Below the pieces are notes generated by a model. That model had not been told where the DNA came from. It searched no databases and saw only the letters and a list, made by a program, of their open reading frames with translations. The position numbers and the translations under genes are program-made. From assembly GCF_036248255.1 (NCBI RefSeq), contig NZ_CP109178.1:8437001-8501000 (forward strand): 64,000 nt of DNA, in the 5' to 3' direction. Numbering within the stretch: position 1 is the first letter of the stretch; the number at the start of each line of letters is the position of its first letter. Shown piece after piece: positions 18,235 through 26,710 of the stretch. The stretch is from Streptomyces sp. NBC_01717. Its GTDB lineage: Bacteria; Actinomycetota; Actinomycetes; Streptomycetales; Streptomycetaceae.

Positions 18235-19185
18235 TTGAAACTGACATCGGTGAGCTACCGACCTCTGACCGGCCCCGAGGAGATCGATCTCTTCTGCCGG
18301 CTCTCCTACGTCCTCGACCACGAACTGGCCGAGGACTTCGCCGGCGGCTGCCGCCGCCCCGAGTGGTCATGGGTGGCCCTGGACGGCGACCGTCTCCTCG
18401 CTCGGCTCGCCTGGTGGACGACCCCGGGCGGTGACGTCCCGCTGCAGTTCGACTTCTTCGACATCGACGACACGCTGCCCCGGGCCGACCGCGACGAGAT
18501 AGGCCTGCGGCTGTTCGAGACGGCGACGGCGACCGTTTTCCCGGCGGGTGCGAAGTTGCCGGAGTACGGCCGCTTCGTCCCGCCCGACTGGCACGAGGAC
18601 CCCGCGGCACGCGAGGTGGTCGACTCCCGCACGCGCGTGCTGGAGAGCACCGGCGCACGGCTGCTGGTCGAGCGGCTGCGGCTGGAGTGGACCCCGTCGT
18701 CCCCGCTCCCGGAGCCCAGGGGGCGTCTCGTCTTCCGCCCGGTGGCCCACCGTGAGGACCTCGTCGCCCTGATGACCCCGGTCATGGAGGGCACCCTCGA
18801 CGCCCACGGCCAGGCGGACCTGTCATCCGGACTGAGCCCGCGCGAAGCGGCGGAACGACACTACGACGGAGAGTTCGCCGGGTTCAAGAGCCCGCACGAG
18901 TGGTGGCGAATCGCCGAACTCCCCGGCGGGGGCGCTCCGGTGGGCTTCGTGGTCCCGGCCCGCAACAGCTACCATCCGATCATCGCGTACATCGGTGTCC
19001 TGCCCGCACACCGCGGCAATGGCTACATCGACGAGATCCTCGCCGAGGGTACCCGCATCCTGGCCGCCGAGGGCGTCGACCGGATAAGGGCATCGACGGA
19101 CCTCGGCAACGTCCCCATGGCGAAGTCCTTCGCTCGCGCCGGATACGTCAACTTCGAACGCTCCCTCAACCTGGTCTGGGACTGA
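18235..19185 (+). CDS. GNAT-family N-acetyltransferase (two-domain)
   Basis: A 316-residue protein whose C-terminal half (about residues 165-316) carries the acetyl-CoA binding loop of GNATs (GVLPAHRGNGYIDEIL) and the closing TDLGNVPMAKSFARAGYVN segment. The N-terminal half resembles a degenerate GNAT fold. TTG 18235 is chosen because AGGAG lies five bases upstream; the in-frame GTG at 18208 lacks such a site. The substrate is unknown. It lies 100 bases after the YCII gene and may be separately transcribed. Confidence 0.85.
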   Translation: MKLTSVSYRPLTGPEEIDLFCRLSYVLDHELAEDFAGGCRRPEWSWVALDGDRLLARLAWWTTPGGDVPLQFDFFDIDDTLPRADRDEIGLRLFETATATVFPAGAKLPEYGRFVPPDWHEDPAAREVVDSRTRVLESTGARLLVERLRLEWTPSSPLPEPRGRLVFRPVAHREDLVALMTPVMEGTLDAHGQADLSSGLSPREAAERHYDGEFAGFKSPHEWWRIAELPGGGAPVGFVVPARNSYHPIIAYIGVLPAHRGNGYIDEILAEGTRILAAEGVDRIRASTDLGNVPMAKSFARAGYVNFERSLNLVWD

Positions 19186-19245
19186 CCCGGCCACAAGTCT
19201 GACCCGCGATGCGGATCAGCCCCCTGCCCCAAGGCCATCACGGAC

Positions 19246-19405
19246 TCAACGACTGACCGTGCTCTCCCGCTCGATGCGTGACAGTTGCTCGGGACTGCGT
19301 ATGGCGTGGAGCCCGGTGATGAGGCCGTCGTCGATGCGCATCGCCACGACCGTGGCGATCGCAAAACAGCCGTCCGTACGCCCAACCATCCTTCGTTCCG
19401 GGCGC
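19246..19405 (-). pseudogene. Possible C-terminal remnant of an ECF sigma/SnoaL-like protein
   Basis: On the minus strand, the last about 30 codons (ATVVAMRIDDGLITGLHAIR, then SPEQLSR) resemble the C-terminal SnoaL-like tail of ECF41-type sigma factors (DGRITxIYxVRNPDKL). The preceding sequence (PTFNAPG, DGWAYGR) continues only in another frame, which implies a frameshift. No start is identifiable. Weak evidence; it could be chance similarity. Confidence 0.3.
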
Positions 19406-19495
19406 GTTGAACGTAGGATCGGCATCCCCCATCGGCCGCCCCGAACGGCTGCGTCAGCCGCCGGTCCGGAGCCGACGACCGTCAGGAGAGGCCCG

Positions 19496-20773
19496 TTGAA
19501 CATCTCGCCGATACCGGGGCAGGCCGGCGCACACCGCATGGATCCGGCCGGCGGGTGCCCGCACGCCGACAACGCCCGGCTGCTGACCCGGGGCGCCGTG
19601 GCGTCCGTCGTGCTGCCGGGCGATGTGCCGGGGGTGGCGGTGCTCGGGCATGACGCCCTGAAGGAGTTTCTCGCCCACCCCGATGTCGCAAAGGACGCAC
19701 GCCACTTCACCGCGCTGACCGAAGGACGGATCCCCGACGGCTGGCCGCTGCGGACGTTCGCCACCGTGCAGGGCATGACCACCGCCGATGATGCGGATCA
19801 CCGGCGGCTGCGTGGGCTGGTGAGCAAGGCGTTCACCGTCCGGCGGGTGGAAGCGCTCCGGCCGCGCATCGAGACTCTGACCGCCGAGCTGCTCGACCGG
19901 ATCGACGCGGCGGCCGAGGAGGGCGACGGGACGGTGGACCTGCGCGCCGGGTTCGCGATGCCACTGCCGATGGGCGTCATCTGCGACCTCCTCGGCGTCG
20001 ACGGCCGGTACCAGGACCGCCTGCACCATCTGTCGAACCAGATCGTCGCCACCGACATCGGGCCCGCCGAGGCCATGGCCGCCAACCGGGAGCTGGTGGA
20101 ACTGCTCAGCACCGTCGCCGCGGACCGCGCCGAGCAGCCCGGCGACGACCTCACCAGCGCGCTGATCGCCGCCCGCGACGACGGCGGGGACCGGCTCGGT
20201 CGGCACGAACTCATCGGCACCCTGCTCCTGATGATCATCGCCGGTCACGAGACCACGCTGAACCTCGTCACCAATGCCGTACGCGCGCTGTGCACCCACC
20301 GGGACCAGCTCGACCTGGTCACCACGGGCCGCGCGGGATGGGCCGACGTGGTGGAGGAGACACTGCGCTGGGACAGCCCGGTCAGCTACTTCCCGTTCCG
20401 CTATCCGACCCGCGACCTGACCCTCGACGGGACCGTCATCCCACAGGGCACCCCCGTACTCGCCGGATACTCGGCCGCCGGACGCGACACGTCCGTACAC
20501 GGCCCCGACGCCGACCGCTTCGACGTCACCCGGCCGGCCAGGACATCGGCGGCCCGCCACCTCTCCCTGGGCCACGGACCGCACTACTGCCTGGGAGCGC
20601 CGCTCGCCCGGATGGAGGCGACGATCGCGCTGGAGCAGCTGTTCCGCCGCTTCCCGGAGCTGGACGTCACCGTGCCCGACGAGAAACTGGTGCGCCATGC
20701 CAGCTTTGTCGGCAACAGCGTGCGGACACTGCCGGTACGGCTCCGCCCGGACACGACCCCCGCCGAGGGCTGA
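19496..20773 (+). CDS. Cytochrome P450
   Basis: A 425-residue soluble class I P450. I-helix oxygen-activation motif AGHETT (249-254), ExxR in the K-helix (Glu288-Arg291) and heme ligand Cys365 in LGHGPHYCLG are all present. The usually invariant Phe seven residues before the Cys is Leu358. Start TTG 19496 has AGGAGAG upstream. No ferredoxin or ferredoxin reductase gene is adjacent, so redox partners must come from elsewhere. The substrate cannot be assigned. Confidence 0.93.
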   Translation: MNISPIPGQAGAHRMDPAGGCPHADNARLLTRGAVASVVLPGDVPGVAVLGHDALKEFLAHPDVAKDARHFTALTEGRIPDGWPLRTFATVQGMTTADDADHRRLRGLVSKAFTVRRVEALRPRIETLTAELLDRIDAAAEEGDGTVDLRAGFAMPLPMGVICDLLGVDGRYQDRLHHLSNQIVATDIGPAEAMAANRELVELLSTVAADRAEQPGDDLTSALIAARDDGGDRLGRHELIGTLLLMIIAGHETTLNLVTNAVRALCTHRDQLDLVTTGRAGWADVVEETLRWDSPVSYFPFRYPTRDLTLDGTVIPQGTPVLAGYSAAGRDTSVHGPDADRFDVTRPARTSAARHLSLGHGPHYCLGAPLARMEATIALEQLFRRFPELDVTVPDEKLVRHASFVGNSVRTLPVRLRPDTTPAEG

Positions 20774-20862
20774 GGCCGGACACCGCACGCAGAGCTGCGG
20801 CCCCCGCCCCATATGATCGACGGGTTGCCGACCGTCGTCGTCTGTGCCACCGGGAGTGCACC

Positions 20863-21534
20863 ATTCGTTCCGTACTCGTCCGCCCGCCCGGACAGCGCGC
20901 CGAGCTGCTGGCCCGGCAGGAGGACGGCCTCGCCCTGCACCATCTCGTCTGGCGACTCGGACCCGGCTGGCGGGTGTGCAGCAGCGCCGTGCTCGGCGGC
21001 GGCATCGGTCCGCGCGCATGGATCCTCAACGCCCAGGTGCCCGGCGGCTATCCACGGCTCGACCCCGATACCCACCTCGCCGAGATCGCTGCAGCGGAGG
21101 CCCTGGCCGGCCCCGGCGCCGCGCTGATGACGGCGGCCGATGTCACCGCGTACACGGTCGCCTCCGACGAGGGCGTGACCGCCACCGTGACCAGCGGCCT
21201 CGGTGTACGGGGCTGGGCCGCCGACCCGGCTGCGGGCATCGACGGACCACCGCCGCCGGGAACGGTCAATATCGTCGTCACGGTCCCTGTGGCTCTGTCC
21301 GACGCCGCACTGGTCAACGCGGTCGCGACCGCCACCGAGGCGAAGGTCCAGGCGCTCCTGGACGCAGGACTCGACTGCTCCGGCACCCCCACGGACGCCG
21401 TGTGCGTCGCCGCACCCGAGCCCGGACCGGGGGCCGCGGCGCAGCCGTTCGCCGGCCCGCGCTCGCGGTGGGGATCGCGACTCGCCAGAGCAGTGCACGG
21501 TGCCGTGCTCGACGGCGCATTGCGGCAACCTTGA
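20863..21534 (+). CDS. cbiZ: Adenosylcobinamide amidohydrolase (CbiZ family), apparent ATT start
   Basis: Salvages cobinamides by hydrolysing adenosylcobinamide to adenosylcobyric acid for B12 synthesis. The product shows the conserved CbiZ blocks in order: HHLVWRLGPGWRVCSSAV with LGGGIG, WILNAQVPGGYPRLDPDTH, GPGAALMTAADV, TVNIVVTVPVALSDAALVNA, ATEAKVQALL and GTPTDAVCV. The N-terminal block begins before any in-frame ATG, GTG or TTG. The only codon with a proper Shine-Dalgarno (GGGAG, six bases away) is ATT 20863, giving 223 residues. ATT is rare but used by infC. An alternative GTG would delete the conserved N-terminus. Family call secure, start less so. Confidence 0.85.
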   Translation: MRSVLVRPPGQRAELLARQEDGLALHHLVWRLGPGWRVCSSAVLGGGIGPRAWILNAQVPGGYPRLDPDTHLAEIAAAEALAGPGAALMTAADVTAYTVASDEGVTATVTSGLGVRGWAADPAAGIDGPPPPGTVNIVVTVPVALSDAALVNAVATATEAKVQALLDAGLDCSGTPTDAVCVAAPEPGPGAAAQPFAGPRSRWGSRLARAVHGAVLDGALRQP

Positions 21535-21543
21535 CCTCTCACC

Positions 21544-21563
21544 GCCCCGCGCCGGCGCGGGGC
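21544..21563. terminator. 20-bp perfect palindrome after cbiZ
   Basis: GCCCCGCGCC directly followed by its complement GGCGCGGGGC, ten bases past the cbiZ stop. A loop-less dyad that would fold after opening a few base pairs; probably a terminator without T-tract. Confidence 0.45.
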
Positions 21564-21589
21564 GCGGCCGACGAAGGGACCACGCTCTC

Positions 21590-22486
21590 ATGACGTCCAC
21601 ACCTGTCCACGTCACCCGCAAGCGGCCGACCGTGGCCGTCCTCGGTACCGGGATCATGGGATCAGGGATGGCGCGGAGCCTGCTCCGGACGGGACTCGGC
21701 GTCCGCGTCTGGAACCGTACGCAGTCCAAGGCGGCTCCTCTCGCCGCCGACGGCGCCACGGTCACCGAGACGGCGGAGGAAGCCGTACGGGGCGCGGATG
21801 TCATCGTGACCATGCTCAACGACGGCCTGTCCGTCGCCGCCGCGCTCACCGCTGCCGCGTCGGGCGTGCACGGCGGTCAGATCCTGCTGCAGAGCTCCAC
21901 CGTCGGACCCGACGCCACCGCTGATCTCGCCCAACGGGCGGCGGACTTGGGACTCGTCTATCTCGACGCCCCGGTCGCCGGCACCAAGCAGCCCGCGGAA
22001 CAGGGCGCGTTGACGGTCCTCGTCTCCGGCCCGTCCGCCGTCCGGCCGTCGGTGGACCCGGTGCTGGATGCGATCGGGCAGCGCACGATCTGGGTCGGCG
22101 AGGCACCCGGTGAGGCCTCGCGACTGAAGCTCGTGGTCAACGCCTGGGTGATCAACATGGTGGGCAGCATCGCCGAATGCCTCAATCTTGCCGAGGGACT
22201 GGACATCGACCCGCAGACGTTCCTCGACGTGATGAAGGGCGGCCCGCTGGACTCCGCCTACCTCCAGGGCAAGTCCGCGGCGGTACTCTCCGGCGACCTC
22301 ACCCCCAGCTTCGCCCTGTCCACCGCGCTCAAGGACACCCGCCTCATCCTCGAGGCCGCCGGACGGTCCGGGGTGATCCTGGACCTGGTCGCCGCTTCGG
22401 CCGACCGGTTCGAGCGCGCGGAGGCGGCCGGCCACGGCGGCGAGGACATGATCGCCACCTACTACGCGGGCCGTCCGCCGGAGTAG
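21590..22486 (+). CDS. NAD(P)-dependent beta-hydroxyacid dehydrogenase (6PGDH/HIBADH family)
   Basis: A 298-residue oxidoreductase. Rossmann fold with GTGIMGSGMA (19-28), substrate-binding DAPVAGTKQPAEQGALTV block and catalytic Lys in the GEASRLKLVVN segment. The family oxidises 3-hydroxyisobutyrate, tartronate semialdehyde or similar, or acts as an imine or glyoxylate reductase; subfamily is not resolvable here. ATG 21590 has AAGGGA about 12 bases upstream. The 3' end overlaps the convergent SnoaL-like gene by 25 bases. Confidence 0.9.
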   Translation: MTSTPVHVTRKRPTVAVLGTGIMGSGMARSLLRTGLGVRVWNRTQSKAAPLAADGATVTETAEEAVRGADVIVTMLNDGLSVAAALTAAASGVHGGQILLQSSTVGPDATADLAQRAADLGLVYLDAPVAGTKQPAEQGALTVLVSGPSAVRPSVDPVLDAIGQRTIWVGEAPGEASRLKLVVNAWVINMVGSIAECLNLAEGLDIDPQTFLDVMKGGPLDSAYLQGKSAAVLSGDLTPSFALSTALKDTRLILEAAGRSGVILDLVAASADRFERAEAAGHGGEDMIATYYAGRPPE

Positions 22487-22989
22487 GCCGGCGACTGACC
22501 GTCGACGGCCGCGGCGGGAGCCGGGGCCACGCGCTCCGTGGCCCCGCCGAAAGCGAGGATCGTGGTGCGTGAGGCGAGCAGCCAGACCCCGTCGACCTTG
22601 CGGAACGTGTCCTCGTAATGCCCGATGTTGGCGGGCAGCCGGGGCGACGGCAGACTGTCGCTCCTGCCGTCGATCCGATAGGTCGCGAAGTACGTCGTCG
22701 ACGACGCGGTGGACGCCGAGTCCACCGTGACGAGGATGTTCGTGCACATCCGCCGTGACAGCCGGTCCGCCGGCCGGCCACCGAAATAGTCACGCAGCGC
22801 CTCGCGCCCCACGATGCGACGCTCGCCGCCGGGCCATTCCCATGAGCCGTCGGCGGTGAACAGCTCGGCGACCGTGCCCGGTTCTCCGAGGTCGAGCCGG
22901 CGGACGAACTCGATGACGAGACGTTCGCAGGCCCGCTCGGCGAGCAGAAGTTCCAACTGATCAAGGGATGCGCGGGAGTTGTTCGACAT
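22462..22989 (-). CDS. SnoaL/NTF2-like domain protein
   Basis: A 175-residue single NTF2-like domain (residues 8-150): ACERLVIEFVRRLDLGEPG, LFTADGSWEW, GREALRDYF, and HYEDTFRKVDGVWLLASRT at the C-terminal strand pair. This family includes polyketide cyclases and hydroxylating-dioxygenase-like small subunits, and many members are uncharacterised. No partner gene is adjacent. It converges with and overlaps the dehydrogenase gene. Confidence 0.85.
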   Translation of the reverse strand: MSNNSRASLDQLELLLAERACERLVIEFVRRLDLGEPGTVAELFTADGSWEWPGGERRIVGREALRDYFGGRPADRLSRRMCTNILVTVDSASTASSTTYFATYRIDGRSDSLPSPRLPANIGHYEDTFRKVDGVWLLASRTTILAFGGATERVAPAPAAAVDGQSPAYSGGRPA

Positions 22990-23052
22990 CCCGAAGTCCT
23001 ATCAGTACCGGTCACCGCCGTGCCAGAGCATTACCGCCGGCCGCCCGGCCCG

Positions 23053-23484
23053 TCAGACGACGTGTACCCCGTGCCGTACGACCGCGTCGAAGAGATAGCC
23101 CTGCGCGTTGTGGACCGCGACGTCCGGCTGCGTACGACCCGTCCGGTCCGTCGCCCGCGCCAGCAGGACCGCCGGACCACGCTCCTTCGGCAGCCAGTCG
23201 GCCGACCAGCGGACCCAGCTTCCGCTGCGGGGCTCGTCGCGCAGCCGGGCGCGTCGCCACCGGGCGCCGCCGTCGGTGCTGACCTCGACGGTACGCACCG
23301 GGGCCCCGCCAGACCAGGAACGTCCCGTGAGCACCTGACGCCGATGCACGGGCACCGACACGCCGGGTGACAGCTCGAACGCGCTCTTCAGCGTCTGCCG
23401 GGTCAGCGGCGCGCTGCCCTCCGGCGGGTACGCGGGGCCGAACAGCCGGTAGAGACCGGTGTTCCACGGGGAGAGCAGGGGTTG
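23053..23484 (-). pseudogene. Sulfite oxidase-type molybdoenzyme, C-terminal remnant cut by IS insertion
   Basis: The open frame encodes the Mo-co dimerisation (Ig-like) domain that ends sulfite oxidase-family enzymes: WNTGLYRLF, VHRRQVLTGRSWSGGAPVR, VEVSTDGGARWRRARL, WVRWSADWLP and ATDRTGRTQP. Only about 140 residues remain. The heme/molybdopterin catalytic part and start are missing, and the frame runs straight into the left end of the TnpB element. No N-terminal portion is found on the other side of the element, so the insertion was accompanied by deletion. Such enzymes oxidise sulfite to sulfate or reduce protein methionine sulfoxide. Confidence 0.75.
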
Positions 23485-23650
23485 TGAGCTGCTGTCGGTC
23501 TACTGAGCTGAAGTGAGTGGTGGTGAGTGGGAGTGAGTTCTGTCGGTGGGATTGCGGGGGCGGGAACAGGGATTCTGGGGTCGAATGGGTGACCTTGACG
23601 GCCGCTGCTCGTTGGGCTGGATAGCGGGTGTCCGGCCTTGAGGGGGTGAT

Positions 23651-25291
23651 GTGGTGGGTGGTTTGGGTGGTTTACGGAAGCTGATGGCCCCGTTCGTGGT
23701 GTCCGGGCCTTGCGGGGTGGCGGTCCGGGACCGTCTCAAGCGCCTCACGCCCGAGGACGAGGGGGTGCTGCGTGCGGTCGGTGCGCATCAGGGTGCGCTT
23801 GCTTCCGGTGATCTCAAGGCCCGTTGTGCGGATGGTCTGGAGCACGATGCGGACACCTGGGCGTCGCGTAAGCGGGGGCTGACCGGGGTGTCGTCGTCGC
23901 GGATCGCGGGTGCGATCACGAAGACCACGCATGATCAGTGGGCGCTGGCGCGCCGTTGCCAGGCCGCGCAGATCCAGAACCTGGATGCCGGGATCAGGAT
24001 GTTGCGGCACCGCCTGTCCCTCCCGCTCGGGGCGCCCGGGACGAAGCGGGCTGCGGGCGGCTACCGGTCCAAGGGTGAGTGGTTCCGCAAGTCCCGCCGC
24101 CTCGCGGCACTGGAAGACCGGCACGCCTCTGCTGTCGCCGAGTGGCAGGCCGGACGGGTCCGGGTGGTGCGGGGCGGTAGACGTCTCCTCAACACCCGCC
24201 ACCACCTCGCTGAGGCCCAGCTTACCGAAGGCCGGTGGCGGGAACGGTGGGAGGCGGAACGCTGGTTCATCGCTGCCGACGGTGAGTCGGGCAAACGGTT
24301 CGGGAACGAGACGATCCGCGTCACCCCGGACGGCGAAGTGTCCGTCAAGCTGCCCGTTCCGCTCGTGCACATGGCCAACGCCCAGCACGGCCGGTACGTC
24401 CTCACCGGCCGTATCGGGTTCGCGCATCGGGGTGCGGAGTGGGCCGACCGCATAACGGCGAACCGGGCCGTGGCCTATCGCATCCACCTCGACGTGGAGC
24501 GAGGCCGCTGGTACCTGACCGCATCCTGGCAACGCCCGGTTATCCGGACCATCCCGTTGGAGACCGCCCGCGCCCGGGGCATGATCGGCGTGGATACCAA
24601 CACAGACCACTTCGCCGCCTACCGGCTCGACCGTCACGGCAACCCCATCGGTGACCCGCACCGCTTCCCTTACGACCTGTCCGGGACCGCCGGCCACCGA
24701 GACGCACAGATCCGCCACGCCCTGACCCGCCTGATCAACTGGGCGCAGCGTGTCGGTGTCGCCGCGATCGGCATCGAAGACCTCGACTTCACCAACGAAA
24801 AGACCCGCGAGAAGCATGGCCGTCGGAAGCGGTTCCGGCAGCTGATCTCCGGCATGCCCACCGGCAAACTCAAGGCCAGGCTGATCTCCATGGCCGCCGA
24901 ACAGGGTCTTGTGATTGTCCCGGTCGATCCCGCCTACACCAGCACGTGGGGTGCTCAATACTGGCAGAAACCGCTGGCCACCCCACGCCGGAAGATGTCC
25001 CGTCACGATGCCGCCGGTATCGCGATCGGGAGACGCGCCCTCGGACACCCGGTCCGGCGTCGGACGGCACCGCCCCCACACGACCGGAGTGATCGTGCGG
25101 GGCATCGGACCGCCCAGGCCGGATCAGGTGACCAAGGGCGTGACGGAACCCGCCCACCCGCAACGGACCACGCCCCTGGAGGCGTGCCGCCGAGCGGGAA
25201 GCGAAAGCGGGAACCCAGTGCATCCAAAACCGTTCGGGATGCACCCAGCACGCAGCAGTGGGTCCAAGACTCATTTACGCACACTGGTTAG
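23651..25291 (+). CDS. tnpB: TnpB-related RuvC-like nuclease lacking the zinc finger
   Basis: A 546-residue protein of the IS605 OrfB/TnpB superfamily, longer than typical TnpB (about 400). The RuvC triad is intact: Asp315 in IGVDTNTDH, Glu376 in IGIEDLDF and Asp453 in SRHDAAG. The region between Glu376 and Asp453 contains no Cys at all, so the four-Cys zinc ribbon of canonical TnpB is absent, and the PVDPAYTSTWG segment replaces the usual YTSQTCSxCG. The N-terminal about 300 residues are Arg-rich and probably RNA-binding. GTG 23651 has GAGGGGGTGAT. TnpB proteins are RNA-guided DNA nucleases that use an RNA from the element's right end; activity of this subgroup is unproven. Confidence 0.88.
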   Translation: MVGGLGGLRKLMAPFVVSGPCGVAVRDRLKRLTPEDEGVLRAVGAHQGALASGDLKARCADGLEHDADTWASRKRGLTGVSSSRIAGAITKTTHDQWALARRCQAAQIQNLDAGIRMLRHRLSLPLGAPGTKRAAGGYRSKGEWFRKSRRLAALEDRHASAVAEWQAGRVRVVRGGRRLLNTRHHLAEAQLTEGRWRERWEAERWFIAADGESGKRFGNETIRVTPDGEVSVKLPVPLVHMANAQHGRYVLTGRIGFAHRGAEWADRITANRAVAYRIHLDVERGRWYLTASWQRPVIRTIPLETARARGMIGVDTNTDHFAAYRLDRHGNPIGDPHRFPYDLSGTAGHRDAQIRHALTRLINWAQRVGVAAIGIEDLDFTNEKTREKHGRRKRFRQLISGMPTGKLKARLISMAAEQGLVIVPVDPAYTSTWGAQYWQKPLATPRRKMSRHDAAGIAIGRRALGHPVRRRTAPPPHDRSDRAGHRTAQAGSGDQGRDGTRPPATDHAPGGVPPSGKRKREPSASKTVRDAPSTQQWVQDSFTHTG

Positions 25292-25440
25292 GAACGGTGT
25301 GTCCTGCGGTGGCGGAGTCGATGAGCTGGCTCATGACGTTCCTCGCACGGTAGATCTGTGGCGGAAGTACGGTGAAGGGCAGAGGGTGACGCACTGACTA
25401 CGGACCCGTAGAGCGCGTCGCGCGGGTGCGGAAGCTTGCC
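25150..25440 (+). ncRNA. Candidate omega (right-end guide) RNA region
   Basis: By analogy with other TnpB elements, the 3' end of tnpB plus the noncoding right end should encode the scaffold RNA, with the guide beyond the element boundary. The region contains the CTACG/CGTAG hairpin near its end. No direct evidence of a transcript. Confidence 0.3.
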
Positions 25441-25510
25441 TTCGGCATGGCCATGAGGCTGCAATACCCCTGCAACAGAAGGCAGTTGAGGGAGTGGCGC
25501 GGCGGTCCGG

Positions 25511-26482
25511 TCAGGCGGCCGTGGAAGCGCCGGACGGGATCCCGAAGACCGGGGCCGGCACGGCGTCGGGGCTGATCAGGACGGACGGGCGACCGTCCGT
25601 ACCGATCGGGACATCGCCGTCGACGGTGACCCGGCGCAGTTTGCGGTCGTGCGTGCCGGAGTCGTCCACGCCGTAGTGCTGGGTGGCGCGGTTGTCCCAG
25701 ATGGCCACATCACCCGTCTGCCACTGCCAGCGCACGGTGTTCTCCGGACGCTCGATGTGGGACTGGAACAGATCGATCAGGGCCCGGGAGTCACGGCCGG
25801 TGAGCCCGGCGATCCGCTGGACGAAGTTTCCGAGGAGCAGCACCCGTTCGCCGGTCTCGGGGTGGACGCGCACCACCGGATGCTCCGTCCGGAACTTGGT
25901 GGAGGTGAACACCTCGCGGTATTTGGCGAACGCCTCGGGCCGGGCGTCCGGGCGCACCGCCGCGTAGTCGTAGTCGTTGGAGTGGATCGCCCGGAGGCTG
26001 TCGGCGAGGGCGCGCAGCGGCTCGGGCAGTTCGGCGTAGGCGGCTGCCGTGTTGGACCACAGGGTGTTGCCACCGTACGGCGGAATGGTCACGGCCCGCA
26101 GGATGGAGAACGCCGGGTAGGCGGGCACGAAGGTGACGTCGGTGTGCCACTGGTTGGCCCGGCCGCCGTGGTCGGAGTCGATGCCGAGCGCGTAGCGGCC
26201 GTCGGCGGACGGGACGGTCGGGTGGGCGACCGGGGTACCGAGGAGCCGTCCGAACGCCTCGTGGCTCTCCCCGTCCAGGTTGTCCTGGCCGCGGAAGAAG
26301 ACCACCTTGTGCTCAAGTGCCGCAGCGCGTACGGCTGCCACGACGGCGGGTTCGAGATCGCCGCCGAGACGGACGCCGGACACGACGGCTCCGATGCGCC
26401 CGCCGATCTTCTGGACGGTGACGGGGGTGGTGGCGACGGCGGTGGTGTCGTGGGTCGGGTCGACGACGGGTGCGGAGGTCAT
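25511..26482 (-). CDS. TauD/TfdA-family Fe(II)/2-oxoglutarate dioxygenase
   Basis: A 323-residue non-heme iron dioxygenase. The facial triad His113, Asp115 (QWHTDVTF) and His269 (ATQHYGV) and the 2-oxoglutarate-binding Arg283/284 (KLRRVT) are present at TauD-like spacing. Family members hydroxylate taurine, alkylsulfonates, alkylsulfates or other acids, releasing sulfite or sulfate. The substrate here is inferred from a sulfur-type leader peptide upstream and a sulfite oxidase remnant downstream on the same strand. ATG 26482 has AAAGGG upstream. The downstream part of the operon was disrupted by the TnpB element. Confidence 0.9.
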   Translation of the reverse strand: MTSAPVVDPTHDTTAVATTPVTVQKIGGRIGAVVSGVRLGGDLEPAVVAAVRAAALEHKVVFFRGQDNLDGESHEAFGRLLGTPVAHPTVPSADGRYALGIDSDHGGRANQWHTDVTFVPAYPAFSILRAVTIPPYGGNTLWSNTAAAYAELPEPLRALADSLRAIHSNDYDYAAVRPDARPEAFAKYREVFTSTKFRTEHPVVRVHPETGERVLLLGNFVQRIAGLTGRDSRALIDLFQSHIERPENTVRWQWQTGDVAIWDNRATQHYGVDDSGTHDRKLRRVTVDGDVPIGTDGRPSVLISPDAVPAPVFGIPSGASTAA

Positions 26483-26608
26483 GGCGGAGCCCTTTCCGTA
26501 CGGAATTGGTGTGTCTGGGAGTGACGGGCCGGCGCGGGCACGGCCGTGCATCGGCGGTGCCCGGGTGGGAATCGTCGCTGCGGCAACGTGCGTGCGTGTG
26601 TCAGCTGT

Positions 26609-26710
26609 TCAGCGGAGCTGGTCGCAGCGGAGAGCGCGGCTACACGCCGCGGACGCTACGCGTCCCAGATCGACGTGGCGCCGCGAGACGAGAGTCGAGG
26701 TCGCGGACAT
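26609..26710 (-). CDS. Cysteine-type leader peptide upstream of tauD-like gene (33 aa)
   Basis: Short open frame from ATG 26710 to TGA, ending 127 bases before the dioxygenase start on the same strand. It encodes SRRHVDLGRVASAACS near its middle, the hallmark R-R-H-[IV]-D-L-x-R-V-x-S-x-x-C of actinobacterial putative leader peptides that precede sulfur-assimilation genes. In mycobacteria, Cys-containing uORFs act through cysteine-dependent attenuation. Two Cys codons occur, in SAACS and LRCDQ. Usual versions end right after the Cys; this one runs ten residues longer. It implies that the dioxygenase gene responds to sulfur or cysteine supply. Confidence 0.75.
   Translation of the reverse strand: MSATSTLVSRRHVDLGRVASAACSRALRCDQLR

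Larger units (their letters stand above)
23485..25440 (+). mobile_element. IS605-type element with tnpB only (ends approximate)
   Basis: About 1.95 kb containing tnpB and no tnpA (Y1 transposase). The left flank is G/T-rich with repeated GTGAG motifs before tnpB. The right flank after tnpB includes a small hairpin (CTACG, 4-base loop, CGTAG; 25398-25411) such as IS605 right ends carry. The interrupted sulfite oxidase frame fixes the left boundary to within a few bases; the right boundary is inferred from the tauD stop. Mobilisation would need a TnpA in trans. Confidence 0.6.

Noticed and set aside
23651..25291. TnpB-derived nuclease-dead regulator (TldR-type)
   Set aside because: All three RuvC acidic residues are in place, the protein is long and it sits in an apparent IS element.
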